Shown: positions 36,601 through 47,515, counted from the first letter of the stretch. The stretch is 64,000 bases of DNA from Dicyema japonicum (GCA_011109175.1 RDEW01000005.1:386043-450042); one strand, 5' to 3'. Translations and numbers: made by a program. Notes: generated by a model from the sequence alone, not told the origin.

Positions 36601-37265
36601 AAAAGAAGCAGGAAATTGAAAGGACATTCGGTTCAGTCAATATTGACGACTCAAAATGTCGAAATCAGAGTTGACACGTCGATTTTGACAGAAACAAAAG
36701 TCCAATACAATAAACCTGATATTTTTGTGTATGACAAAACAAAAAAGGAAATAACGTTAATTGAAGTGGGGATTACCTCACAAGACCGACTAAAGCAAGT
36801 TGAAGTCGAGAAACTTCACAAATATGACTTGCTAGCAAATGAACTTTAGCTGCTCTATGAATGCCAAGTGAAGATTATTCCAGTGGTTTTGACATGGGAT
36901 GGAGTTGTCTCAAGATGCTTCAAGAATCATATGGATAAATTATCATTTGAAGAATCAACGAGGACTTACATCCAATCGGTTGTGCTGAAGAGAACGCTCG
37001 AAAGTATGCTCATTGAACATAAGCATGGGATGAAGGTATACGATGAAACGTACGCCTCTGCTATTTCCTAACTTGTGGAACTGGCATGCCGTGAGGACAG
37101 CCCAGTGGACTCTAACGGAGATATTTTGACTGAATCTGATGTGGAGATGCGGAGTAACAGGGAGGTTATGGCACACTCTTCTTCTAAGAGAAGAGGAGGG
37201 ATTACCAACAATCTGGATCAAAATACGCTTAATTAGTTAGTTTACTCGTTATTATTATTTTAATA
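33628..37265 (+). mobile_element. LINE with Myb-like N-terminus and C-terminal restriction-like endonuclease
   Basis: The longest element in the window. Domains in order: an N-terminal part with EAEWVSQIFLATKQRFGRIPRGGWN..LKKFNEKYF (33930-34035), which looks like a Myb/SANT DNA-binding repeat; a reverse transcriptase at 34728-35590 (WKACGCDGSYNFFIKK, DLRPITCMPTLYKLI, WVDVKKAFDSVDHEF, GILQGDSLSPQLFVM, then LLFIDDN for the catalytic DD); a Cys/His block (NHCKKSRKTVDHLATQC, about 36460-36520); and KPDIFVYDKTKKEITLIEVGIT at 36712-36780, a PD...E endonuclease core. It ends near 37265 after 'aattagttagttt'. The frame is broken at about 34085, 34580, 35600, 35920 and 36400, and by a TAG at 36847. 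Early and late domains match the R2/NeSL/CRE type of LINE, but the clade is not certain. Confidence 0.75.
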
Positions 37266-37429
37266 ATTATTTTATTTCTTTAACAATCCGAAAACCTTCA
37301 CAATCCGAAAGGCATCCAAATTTTTTTGCTAGGATTAATGAGGGTTCACTGTATTTAAAAAAATTGTTATTAAAATACAAAAAATGTATAGTCGATCGCC
37401 AGATAAATCGCTAAATAAAAAGTTGGCCA

Positions 37430-38340
37430 CCCCTGGTTTAGAGTAACATTAACAGTCGTCCTTCAAAGGATCTTAAATACGTAAAGTTAAAATCCGCCGA
37501 CGACCTGGACTCATTGAGAGTTCTAAGTAACATCACTGGTGCGTGGACGAGATTAAGATCTAAAATTGTTTCTTGTAAAAGCGCTAATAACCTATTAAAT
37601 AACTCCATAATATTTAATTTTTTGTGATATTTCCTTTGTTGGAAAGATGCCGAAATCATCGAAGCAGAGACTTGCAAGAACTGCAACAAATTCAACAAAA
37701 GGAAACGGGTGATCTACTACACAACATCAAAGTCCCCCAAACGACTAACGAACCCTTTTGACCTGGACAAACAAATAGCCTAATGTCTTTAAAATGACGT
37801 AAGATGTGAGATTCTTTCTTTTTACCAAGCAGCATTGGAGGACTTGATGGTATCCGTCTCGGCTCTGCCAAATTTATAGCTTTGGGAAACAGCAGTACAC
37901 GATTTCCGGACATTCTCACAAAACAAAAGGAATACTCCCCAAAAATGATACTAAAAACATTTTCAACATTATACGCAGTGATTGAGGGTTACTTCTTACT
38001 CTACCTTAATATTATACTATGTGCATGACTCCTACGTCAAGTCTAGAACTCGGACAATACAACAAGGGGATCCACTAGGCCCTGTTTGTTCAGTCTCTGA
38101 ATTGGCAGAGTCACAAGATGTCGTTTTACGCGTTTGAAAGTGTGGTACCTGGACGATAGCACTGTGAGTGGACAGCCAACAACGTGTTGGAGAATCTAAG
38201 AAGATTAATGCTTCTAGTTGAGATTCTCAGCTTAGCGCGAAACCTGTACTGAAGTCTAAAGTTACCCTTCCATGCTGGAGTTAGCTGACCTTGGCGGGGG
38301 CAAAAAAACAGATGAAATTATAGGCTTTCTGTTTGAACAG
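37430..38340 (+). mobile_element. reverse transcriptase relic
   Basis: Plus-strand frames near 38060-38160 give RTIQQGDPLGPVCS, then ELAESQDVVLRV and a 'WYLDDST' read across a frame change: the QQGDPLGP and WYLDD blocks of one class of LINE reverse transcriptases, different from the other elements here. The rest is too decayed to place. Confidence 0.5.
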
Positions 38341-38561
38341 GGGATGCGATTAGTATGGTACATCACCTTTTTGGCTCCCTATCATCTACTAGCAAAATCG
38401 AGACCGTTGTAAATGTATTATTTTTCGCAGAAAAGGCAAATATGGCAAAGAAATACCAAAGACCCATCGACCAGTTCACGCCACGTCTGATTTCCGTCAA
38501 GACAATTGGAGTGACAAACAGAAAGTATTTCTCTTTCCTCAAAAAGATGTCTGGCCACACT

Positions 38562-38643
38562 AGAAATTATAACGTCTATGAAATATATGGCAGTTCACGT
38601 TGATATCGATTGCGATCGTGAGAGGCCGTCTGTGGGGATAAAT
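38562..38643 (+). repeat. direct repeat, left copy
   Basis: 82 bases with 'gaaatatatggca.ttca.gttgatatc' and 'tcgtgagaggcc' that return in the same orientation at 39100-39183, with about 85% identity by eye. Confidence 0.75.
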
Positions 38644-39099
38644 AGTTATATATATTAAAGCGCAATGTTGTATGCGGCACAATACCTCGCGGATAAATGG
38701 ACTGATTTTAATTTAAAGTTTTGAACAAATAAAGACATTGTCGAAAAAGTGAGGGAACCAGATATGAAGAATCTAAGTTTCTGAAAATTTCGATCAATAT
38801 CATCCTGTCAAGTGGCGTTGCCTTTTAATGATAATTTCAAATTTAATCGTTTCTTGGCACTAATACAAAATCCCAGAGACACCGGATATGGGGGACAATG
38901 GGAGACAGCCCACGTGGGTGAACTGCTTATTTAAACACTCTTCTTACAAATGCAATAAAAATAAAATACTTATTTTAAGTCTCCTAAGCACTTTAAATAA
39001 AAAAAAGACACCAGAGTTATCGTGTCACATATATACAACATTGAGCTTTAATAAGTATACAAGTCCGGTTGGAGTGATAGAAAATTATGGATAACACTC

Positions 39100-39183
39100 A
39101 GAAATCATCACGTTCGTGAAATATATGGCAATTCAAGTTGATATCTATTGATATCGTGAGAGGCCTCGTCTGTGGAGATAAAT
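39100..39183 (+). repeat. direct repeat, right copy
   Basis: See 38562-38643. It abuts the LINE copy starting at 39186. Confidence 0.75.
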
Positions 39184-39185
39184 TT

Positions 39186-39835
39186 TTATTTTATTTATTT
39201 AACCCAAGACCACGGTAAAACAAAACTAATTATCACGTGATCCCGATGCATTCTAAAAGAGACCTCATCTTTGCCCGGTTTTCTTCTTTTGTGCCCGCGC
39301 ATGAACGTACAGGACGGCTGCCTGAATTTTCAGGGCCAACTTCCCGTGATCTGGAGTCTAGTCTCATAAGGGCTTCCAGAGGCGTAGGTCCGTTCGATGA
39401 TCTTCACATATCCAACGCTCCGTTACTCTAAGCCTTCTTTTGCATTTTCTCAATTTTCCTCATATTTGTCCAAGATATGGACGGTCCCCACGAAGCGCAT
39501 GCATATGAGAAACATGGCTCGATGTATTGTTTGTATACGTTCATCAAGACTGGGTGAGTACCACTTTTCTATATTCCCGATAAACTTTTCAATTCGTTCA
39601 GTTTCTTCTCGCATTTCAATAGAATGTTTTCTACGTGAGGTGTTAAACAGAGATGCATATCATTTGTTACACCTGTGGAAAGGCATCTGTGGAAAGGGAT
39701 GTCGACCTCGTTTAACTTCAAGGTGACTGTCTTCATTCCCAATATTTTGTCAGAAGTAAATAGTGACGTAGACGACTTCTCTGCATTCACCACAGGTACT
39801 AGGACATTTGGCCGACAAGACATTAGGCCGACCAA
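39186..39835 (-). mobile_element. LINE relic, C-terminal part and 3' end, copy B
   Basis: Second copy of the element at 2829-3509, same orientation. Minus-strand frame 39835-39569 reads LFTSDKILGMKTVTLKLNEVDIPFHRC and DMHLCLTPHVENILLKCEKK. The 3' end 'aacccaagaccacggtaaaac' lies at 39196. The 36-base duplication of copy A is absent. Confidence 0.7.
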
Positions 39836-39923
39836 AAATTATATAATTAATGAAAAATTTCAAGATTATTTAATTTGAAATATAATTTTAAAATTTAATT
39901 TTTATTTGAATTTTGTTTGAGTA

Positions 39924-41191
39924 ATGTCTGATGATGATCGAGATCATGAGCATTTATTTTTAACTATGAATGCATTTTATCATTATGGGTATGTATTTTT
40001 TTTACATAAAACAAATTTTTTTAAAATATTCAATAGGGATCATATGAGAAAGAAAATCGAGCTAGCTTCCACCAACTACGGAAAACTCTCTGAGAAGCAC
40101 AAATCATACATACCTCATTACAAAATTACTTAGAAAATGTCTCAAACTTTATCGATGTTAATTGCAAACTCCTTAAAGATGTTTTATTGAATTCAAAGCA
40201 TTTTATCCAGAATTTTCTTCCTAGCGATGTCGCATCCAGGGAGTGTGTGATGGAAAAGGTCAGTAGATTCCTTCATTTTAGATGGAGTTATACAAACCTT
40301 CTGATTACGTTATGGGAAAATTGGTTTCAGTGCTGCACCACATTGTAAGAGACTGGGGGGTTAGTGGAGCCTACGAACGGTCTACTTGCTATGCGCCTAT
40401 AATTCACGTTGTTAACAAATGTTTTATCCCTGGAAGGTTTAAATCAGATTTGAGTTCAGTTCGGTAAAGATATTAGTCCCTGGAGCCGGCTTGGGTAGAC
40501 TTGCCTGGGAATTAGCCTCCATTGGATATACCTGTCAGGGCAATGAACAGGCCTTGGACATGCTGTTTGTCTCCCAGTATATTCTCAACTAGTTTCAGCG
40601 GTGGTTACTTTAGTTTGACGGAGAAAGAGGAGGTCACTTTCTATCCATGGATTGGTAACTTTAGCAATAGAATGACCAATGATGACCAACTCGAGTCCGT
40701 CACTTTTCCCGATGTGTCCCCACGCTCACGGCAGGTTGATAATTTCTCAATGGTTGGTGGGGACTTTCTTGAGATTTATACAATCAGTGGTGAAGACGTA
40801 TAGATGATGGTTTAGAAAGCTGGAGTTGTGTGGTCACTTGTTTCTTCATTGATACTGCCCATAATGTGTTGGAGTACATAGACAGAATATATGATATTCT
40901 TGAAATGGGGGGAATTTGGGTCAATCTCGGTTAGGTGGTTCAACATTATATGCAGGTCCTCTGTTATACCACTACTCGGGGACTGATAAGACCGTGGAAC
41001 TCAGTTATGAAGACATTAGGAGGGTTGTCGAGACCATGTTTGTGATAGAAGTATTTTTGTTTTAAATTTAGTATGAAAATAATGATTTGTCTGTTTTGTA
41101 TATTTATGAACACAAGAGTATGCTTAATTATGGATACAATCCAATATTCTTTGCTGCAAGGAAAGTACCCAAAGATTTTACTCAAATTTAA
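39924..41191 (+). CDS. CARNMT1: carnosine N-methyltransferase (N2227-like)
   Basis: SAM-dependent enzyme that methylates carnosine to anserine. Starts ATG 39924 ([22 protein letters not shown]), then a 48-base intron (39989-40036). The family signature follows a 23-base intron at 40437-40459: [29 protein letters not shown], the SAM-binding loop. Later: [28 protein letters not shown] (family: YPWIHQFSN..... DQ...FPDV), [53 protein letters not shown], and the end [21 protein letters not shown] 41189. A single lost A at about 40126 shifts the frame between IPHYK and NYLENVSNF. Further small frame changes between 40560 and 41000 may be introns that I did not all place. Confidence 0.88.
40437..40459 (+). 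other. 23-base intron before the SAM-binding loop
   Basis: GTTTAA...TTCAG. Its removal joins CFIPG to [11 protein letters not shown]; without it the reading frame meets a stop. Confidence 0.85.
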
Positions 41192-41310
41192 ACATATTTT
41201 AATATTATTTGTTAATTTTTTTATTTCTATTTAAATTTATTTTAAATATTAATTTATTCGGACACTATAAATCAGCTTTATTTAACCAACAATAAAAAGT
41301 TAATATTTAC

Positions 41311-41327
41311 TACCTTCCTCTCCAGCC
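41311..41327. repeat. target site duplication, left
   Basis: TACCTTCCTCTCCAGCC; identical at 41657-41673 on the other side of the SINE. Confidence 0.92.
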
Positions 41328-41656
41328 GGGTGGCGTAGTGGTTAGGTGTCGGGTTTAAGTGGCTTAGGCTACGGGTTCGAATCTCGCTGCTGTTCACCTG
41401 GTGGAAGGTTCCACGCATCTACGATGCAGAAATGGTTTGACGAGTGACGCCGTCATCAGTGAATACTCACTGCGGAACTGGATTTGTCTAGAAAGGACAC
41501 TCACACAAAAAAAAGAAAAAAAGAAGTGAAGATCATTCCTTGGTTCTACGATTAGTTAAAATTAACTGTTCTTTACTTAAATAAAGTGTGTGTCCTGCCT
41601 ATGCGGAGCTATAAAACACTATGGCTCTCGTGAAAAGGCTTTATTATTATTATTAT
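41328..41656 (+). mobile_element. tRNA-derived SINE
   Basis: Head with pol III promoter boxes: A box TGGCGTAGTGG at 41331-41341 and B box GGTTCGAATCT at 41374-41384, spaced about 33 bases as in tRNA genes. A body of about 200 bases follows, then a tail 'gcggagctataaaacactatggctctcgtgaaaaggc' shared with a LINE family, ending in (tta)n. It is flanked by a perfect 17-base target site duplication (41311-41327 and 41657-41673). It cannot be a functional tRNA gene: the acceptor stem does not close. Confidence 0.92.
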
Positions 41657-41819
41657 TACCTTCCTCTCCAGCCTCTTCAGGCAGGTTCGATTCTGGTTGC
41701 TGAAACAAATTCGAGAGCGGTTTGTCCAATTGAACCCTCTTCACATATGACATCTCCGGGCTCTGCTCCTATATTCCAGTGTCAGGCTATGTCCACCAAC
41801 CAGAAATGACTTTAAAAAC

Positions 41820-42340
41820 GAAACTGTTTAAGTGAAATCAACATAAGAAATACAAATTAGAAATTTAGCTTTTATCCCTAGAAAAGTGATGGGTCTGCCA
41901 CTGCTGATTAGTGCAAAACCACATGAAGGAAATTTTAGTTGCCAAGATAAGACAGAACCCATTTTCACATGTGATCTGGTTGTATGATGACCTCTTAACA
42001 GGTACCCTTGTGGACATTTTTTTTTCTTCAACTGTATAGTAAAAATGAGGGACATTAGGTTATATTTAGGGAGAATCAAGTTTAATGTCTTTTTTATAAG
42101 GAACAAGTTCTTATGGAAGTATTGGTATCCTCTATTAAGACAGCGTTAATCTTTCCCGGTACTCGTTACACTGCGGCACCCTGAGGATTATCTATATAAA
42201 GAAAAACCAGTATTGGCGATAATTTCTGCAACTTTAAAGTCATGAATAGTTTGGGGATTTGTAGATATTAATGAAGTTACTTTTTATCATTTTTCTTGCT
42301 TTAAGTTTTAAATCCAATACCTTTTACCAGTGATTACTAA
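41820..42340. other. gene-less stretch
   Basis: A 92-codon frame on the minus strand (42106-41828) has no recognisable domain and no intron support. Nothing else seen. Confidence 0.35.
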
Positions 42341-42349
42341 GCCGGATAA

Positions 42350-43205
42350 AGGGTGTGGCGGATGTATACCTACCAGCAAGTCAAAGTGGGTTCCGAGAAG
42401 GGAGGTCTACGGCAGACATTGTATGGAGCCACAGATGGCGATGCGCAACGCACCAAAGATTCAATAGCGCAACGACCGTGTTGGGAATAGCTCAGCGTAA
42501 ATGTAAACAAAACCGAAATTACTGAAATTAAAAGAGAAGACGATATTACTCATGAAAAATGGAGATGTGCTAATAAGCTCAACTTTACTAGGAGACACTG
42601 GAGATGTACTAAGGAGGAAAACACTGGCAAATGCAGCAATGGATAAACTAAGGAAAGGATAGCTAAAAGCCAAAAGACTTGAAGTTGACATCAGATACAG
42701 GCTTTACAACGCCTTTGTTAAACCAATCCTCCTGGACTTGGGGAAGTTCCTTCAAAGAACTATAAAACTGGATTCGTTCCACAGAGGGCAACTAAGAAGC
42801 TTACTCGGAATGGAGTGGCCACGTAGAATATCAACCACTGGTATCTACAACAAGTGTATGTGTTCTTACATCAGCAAGGATGTGATAGATGCCCGGTGGA
42901 GGCTTATTTGGGCATGTACTAAGAATGAACCCGGACGCACCCGCTAACAATGCGATGGAAGATTACTTTGACAGTTGCGAAAAACCCTTCCGCGGACGAC
43001 CTAGATCGACATTTCCGACTGCCTTAAACAAAGACTTAAATTGTGTGAGAAAAAATCTAAAGACGGGGGACGACCTGGACGAATTGAGATCACTCGCATT
43101 CGACAGAGAAGATGGAAAAGACTAACTATAAATATTGTTTCTTTGAGTGTTGCACATGCGGGGCTATAATCATTATGGCTTTCGTGAAAGTGCCTTAATA
43201 ATAGT
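42350..43205 (+). mobile_element. LINE 3' part, SINE-partner family
   Basis: Reads LDSFHRGQLRSLLGMEWPRRI, YNKCMCSYISKDVIDARWRL, then in the next frame GLFGHVLRMNPDAPANNAMEDYF and FRGRPRSTFPTALNKD. It is colinear with 16662-15979 and 48850-49200. It ends 'gcggggctataatcattatggctttcgtgaaagtgccttaataatag' at about 43160-43205, nearly the same tail as the SINE. The frame is broken several times. Confidence 0.75.
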
Positions 43206-43209
43206 GATT

Positions 43210-43790
43210 AAGGAAGTTTTCTAATAAACAAAGAGAAAATCTTAATCAATTGACCAAATTATTCACAACTTTAATTTAATTTTTAATATAAAGTGGAAAA
43301 AAATAAAAATTTTATTAACACGTGTCTGCTAATGCTTCTCGTTGATACCTTACTTTTCATGAAAAAACTCAAATTTTAAATTATGATGCTCGTTCCTGCA
43401 CTTATTTGATAGATTTTCCCACGTGATTAGAAAGACAATATCAAGACAAAAATAAATAATCTTTTACTGAAGAAATATTGAGAGATTCTATAAAACGTCA
43501 ACCGTCTTTTGTTGTCTTTCCGAAGCTTGAAGTTGGTAGAATGGATGCAAAATAATTTTATATCATAATTAACAAAAATATAATTCATGATCGACAAGCT
43601 GGCAGTGTGGCTCTCAAAACAGAGATTCGACACATCGGCAACAGAGTCTTCTGTCACTGTTTACCGCTTACAAAAGACAGCTCTCTTTACATGAAACACT
43701 CAAGGTACATTGCAACGCTCCAAAAGTACGAGCGAAACTGTGTTATGAGGAATTAATAAAGGACATATTAGATTGTGTCCGTCTTGAGTA
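43210..43790. other. stretch without a recognised gene
   Basis: AT-rich. A 76-codon minus-strand frame at 43657-43427 has no known motif. No repeat identified. Confidence 0.3.
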
Positions 43791-43799
43791 GATCAGGGG

Positions 43800-45040
43800 A
43801 GGCCTTTAGCTCAATAGAGCTATGCCAAAATTGAGCCAGCTTTTATTTAAAACAACTTTTATGGAGAATTGTATATTCTATAACTGGAACCCTTAGAAAA
43901 TGAAGGGAGACATAGGCACAATAGAGCTCTAATAAACAAGAGCTACGCTTATGATGAGAATTGTCTGTTTAATTAGGTTTTTAACGCTTATTATTATTTT
44001 AATTTTTTTTCCGAGAAAACATAAAAATAGTTAAGTTTCCCCTGTGCCGTGTTCCTAATCATCCTCTCCGTCAGCCTCGACCATGATTTTCTGTTGCTCG
44101 CTAGTTCTCTTAGGTAGTCTAGGTCGTCTGCCATTTCCATTATAATGTTGGATGCTGTCCAAACTTTTGTAACACAGTGAATCAGGTCCTGATGGACTAC
44201 AAATCCGCGACCATAATGTCGGCAGACCGATGAAAGGGTAAAAAGGTGGAAGGGTAAATTTTCTAAACAGTTCTGTAAATTTTACGGTCGTTTTTGTCTC
44301 TTGTAGACAGCAGACAGAGATGTCATATTTTGTTAAATCGCATGCCAGTTAGTGTTTCTTGTAAGGTTGTTTAAGTCCTCTGAGACGCAAAAGTCAAGGA
44401 TCGCATTTCTCCTCAAAACCTTTATCTACTACATCTTATATTGACATTAACAATCGATCCTCTTCTCCAGCAAAAATCACGTCGACCCTCTTACACAGAG
44501 TAATCTGGATCTCCGCTCTCCTCGACTTTTATAGAAGCGGGATAACACCCTATCTGTGTCTAGTGAAGTACCATCCCCAAGTCCATAGAGGAGCGATGCA
44601 ATGATCGTACGCGAAAACATAAATAAAAACGTCTCCATTTAGAGGTCAATTTCTGCATTCAGTTTTCTGAATCGTTTGGTGTCCTCTTTCCTCTGGAACT
44701 TGATGTCATATATTGTACCCCCTCGATCTTGACTCCACATAGAGTGCCTCGTTAACGACCAGTCTTGTTGTGTCCAAAAAACCTCATTTGATTTTTCTGA
44801 CAGCTATAAACCAAGTTGATCGTAACAGTGTCTTATCTCTTTCATACATTCAGTCTACTCTCTGGAGTCAACTCGATAAATGGCGCGTCATCTGCATGGA
44901 AACCAGCCATCAGAATGCAGAATTTACAGCACAGGTTTTAGTGAGAATTGTCCAACTTTCACATAGCAAACCAATTATTACTAAAAACCAAAATTTAAAT
45001 TATTGTATCACTAATAAAAATAAAAACAGAATTAAATTGT
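43800..45040 (-). mobile_element. LINE relic
   Basis: On the minus strand, near 44140-44040, MADDLDYLRELASNRKSWSRLTERM is the typical end of a LINE protein (LA.dR..W..L...). Near 44420-44280, AILDFCVSEDLNNLTRNTNWH...VYKRQK looks like the start of an APE endonuclease. Its 3' part reaches a 'taataataagcg' tail at about 43990. Heavily decayed. Confidence 0.45.
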
Positions 45041-45070
45041 GATAATAAAAAACTTAAAATTAACCAGACT

Positions 45071-45442
45071 TCAGCACACAGCACCATAAAGGTTATGCTC
45101 TTTGCAGTAATCATTAAATGACTTGCTCGCTTCATCCAGCTGAGTATTCAGACTTTCCAAAGTCCCCTTGATTTGTTGACAAGTGTTGTCCAATATTGGG
45201 AGAAGTTCTCCTGCAGTTTTCTCTACGAGTGCTCCACCAATCCTTCTGAAACACTTCCTTGATCCCTCCAACTTACTCAGGACTCCATGAATATATCTAA
45301 AATTATAAAGTGAATGAAACTCGTGCTCTCTAAATTCAGCATTAAGTTCAGCCATCTTATCATGCAGGGATATTATTCGCTGTTTCAACTCATTATGTTT
45401 ATTAACGACCTCTTCACTTATTTTATTGGTTTTATCACTCAT
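45071..45442 (-). CDS. PFDN2: prefoldin subunit 2
   Basis: Beta-type subunit of the prefoldin hexamer that hands unfolded actin and tubulin to the CCT chaperonin in the cytosol. Removing a 24-base intron (45297-45320) gives 115 residues from ATG 45442: two coiled-coil helices around the signature LEGSRKCFRRIGGALVEKTAGELLP, matching PFDN2 'TRKCYRMVGGVLVERTVKEVLP', then a C-terminal helix ending HNLYGAV. Across the intron, REH-EYIHGVLSKLEG-SRKC has the same spacing as the human protein. The upstream in-frame ATG (45466) is less likely because family members start just before the first helix. Slightly shorter than human (154) because the tail is missing. Confidence 0.92.
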   Translation of the reverse strand: MSDKTNKISEEVVNKHNELKQRIISLHDKMAELNAEFREHEFHSLYNFRYIHGVLSKLEGSRKCFRRIGGALVEKTAGELLPILDNTCQQIKGTLESLNTQLDEASKSFNDYCKEHNLYGAVC

Positions 45443-45499
45443 TATTCTAAAAAGATTTATACTCAATTGGTCACCAAGAGACTGAAATGCCCTTAAGAT

Positions 45500-46970
45500 T
45501 TGAATTAATTAAATATTATTTAAATTAATATGAAAATATTTAATTTTTATTTTTACTACTAAGAGAACTTTCCCGACCCTTGAAGAGATTCCAGATAAAT
45601 TCTATCACAAATCCTTTCAAGACATCTACGCCTCTGGAATAGGATTGATTTGGTTCCTTCACGTGACTACTTTGGTGATAGTATCAATCAAAGGACCACC
45701 AATGACTCTAAAGGATTGTGGAAGCGCCCAGCACTCTCAGCTAGCATACTAGAAGGTACTGAGGTCAAGGCAACTTAATTGGAGAGCATTAAAGCCCCTC
45801 AAATTTTGGAAGAGCCAGTTTTCCAGAGAGAATACCTCAAGTAAGCTCTCAATGAGTTACGTGTATTGGGAGTGAACAGGTGGAAATAGATGGGAATGAC
45901 CATGAGGTTGTAAATTTAGAATGTTAATGTGTTTGATGTTCCTTTTGGTTAGAGACTTTGTGTATCTTGAGTCTGTATGTTACGAACACGTGGAAGGTAA
46001 ACGAGAAGATGCATGTCATGGAGAGATGAGTACATTTGGGGATGAACAGGTACGTCATTAATTGTTTTTATCACACAATGTTAAAAGACTAAAATTTTAT
46101 CATTAACTTAGTCACTTCATTTTGAAGAAAATTCTGTTCTCCGTTGTATAACTTTCAGGATATTTGTCTGAATGTAGCTTTCACAAAAATCAGGCGTTAT
46201 GCTATCAAAATTAACGAAATAACATTTGGGGACAGATGAATGTGAATACACGTGTCACCTGAATGTCTAACCACCATAAAATATTCGTACCGCCCTTTGA
46301 TATCACAGTTAACTCGTCGATTTGTTAAAATATAATGTTTTTTAGAAAAAATTGTAACAAATCATGCCCCCGGTTGTATAGAGACGCTGTGAGAACACGT
46401 GGTTTCAGCTACGACAAACTTGAAAACGTAAAGTCCTCTTATGAGTTTGGGCTTTCGCTGAGGACGATCCTGGATGAATTGCTGGCATAGTGTAACTCCT
46501 ACAAAATAAAAAAATCCAATTTACATGTGGATGAGTGAGATCTCTGATTGTATAAAAACCCAGTCTTTAGAATGTGCTTTATCCACCCTTTCTTGTCTTC
46601 CAAAGCCATCATTTTTGATAAACTACTTGTGATCCTCTGATTGTGTTAGTATAGGCGATCATGAGCTTGTGATTAGATTTCAAACTTTCAAGATAGATCT
46701 TTCCCTTTATCAGAAGGAAATTTTCCTCCTTCTTTTAAGTCTATACTTCCTAACTGCTTATACATCCACGTCTTGTTCTTCAAATACATTTTATCATGTT
46801 GTATTCTTCAGTATTTTTTACGATCAGTTTGTAGGGATATGGTGTGGCTACTTTTTGATTTTATTGTTAAAAATTTTGGGATGCCAACAAAAATTGATAT
46901 AAATCTTTTATATAATACTTAAAACTAAGAAAACTCATATGACATAATCGCAGGATTCCTTGTTATCAAG
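45500..46970. other. stretch without a recognised gene
   Basis: Some plus-strand pieces look coding and end next to possible splice sites, for example DFVYLESVCYEHVEGKRED at about 45954-46010 and SYDKLENVKSSYEFGLSLRT at about 46410-46470 (stop at 46490). I could not join them into one protein or identify a family. It may be a fast-evolving gene or decayed element. Confidence 0.3.
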
Positions 46971-46979
46971 TACAAGATG

Positions 46980-47335
46980 GACCCAACCCAAATAAGCTTT
47001 ATCAAAGACTATCAACAGAAATCCCTGTTGGATAGTATCAGGAGTAATTCGATCCAATATAATTTATAATTGTTGCGAAAATGAGAATATTGATCTTGGA
47101 TCCGCTGAGTGATGTCGGATCCCGGTGTCCTCAAGAAGACGCTGGAGACCATGTTGGTGGAGTATAAATATGTTGTGCTCACCATCGAGGAAGATTTGGT
47201 CACAGCAACTAATCTGGTGGAATTAGCAAATCAGTTCAATTAAAATCCAGGTAACCTGGGTGAGGTAAAAACGGATGGGTTTCAGGCTAACGACCCTTCT
47301 TCTAAGGAAAGAAAGGTTTAAAAGCGATTAGCAAT
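46980..47335 (+). mobile_element. restriction-like-endonuclease LINE, C-terminal scrap
   Basis: The segment VLKKTLETMLVEYKYVVLTIEED (47130-47200) matches VLKRTLESMLIEHKHGMKV of the element at 36970-37035. Upstream pieces are frame-shifted. Confidence 0.55.
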
Positions 47336-47515
47336 TTTGATTTAATTAAGTTTTCCGTAAAAATAAAACCAGGTTTGACTATCAAATCGCAACTCTCGAT
47401 CATGTTCAGCGCTCGCGAAATAATAAAACTTGAACTAAGAAATCAACACTGACACTCGAGGACAATCAATTAGAAAATATTTATAACAAATGAAACTGTC
47501 AAGGTTGGCAGTGAT

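Larger units (their letters stand above)
41270..41810 (-). mobile_element. 3' end of the restriction-like-endonuclease LINE, split by a SINE
   Basis: 41281-41327 and 41657-41790 together align with 4397-4580 ('accaacaataaaaagttaatattta...accttcctc' and 'tcttcaggcaggttcgattctgg...gagagcggtttgtccaattga'). The SINE occupies 41328-41656 with matching 17-base flanks. Confidence 0.75.

Noticed and set aside
41328-41400. A tRNA gene on the plus strand
   Set aside because: A and B boxes are present, but no acceptor stem closes, the sequence continues into a SINE body, and target duplications flank the whole unit.
45560-46490. A spliced plus-strand gene
   Set aside because: Several coding-like pieces exist near splice-like sites, but no continuous frame or family could be established.
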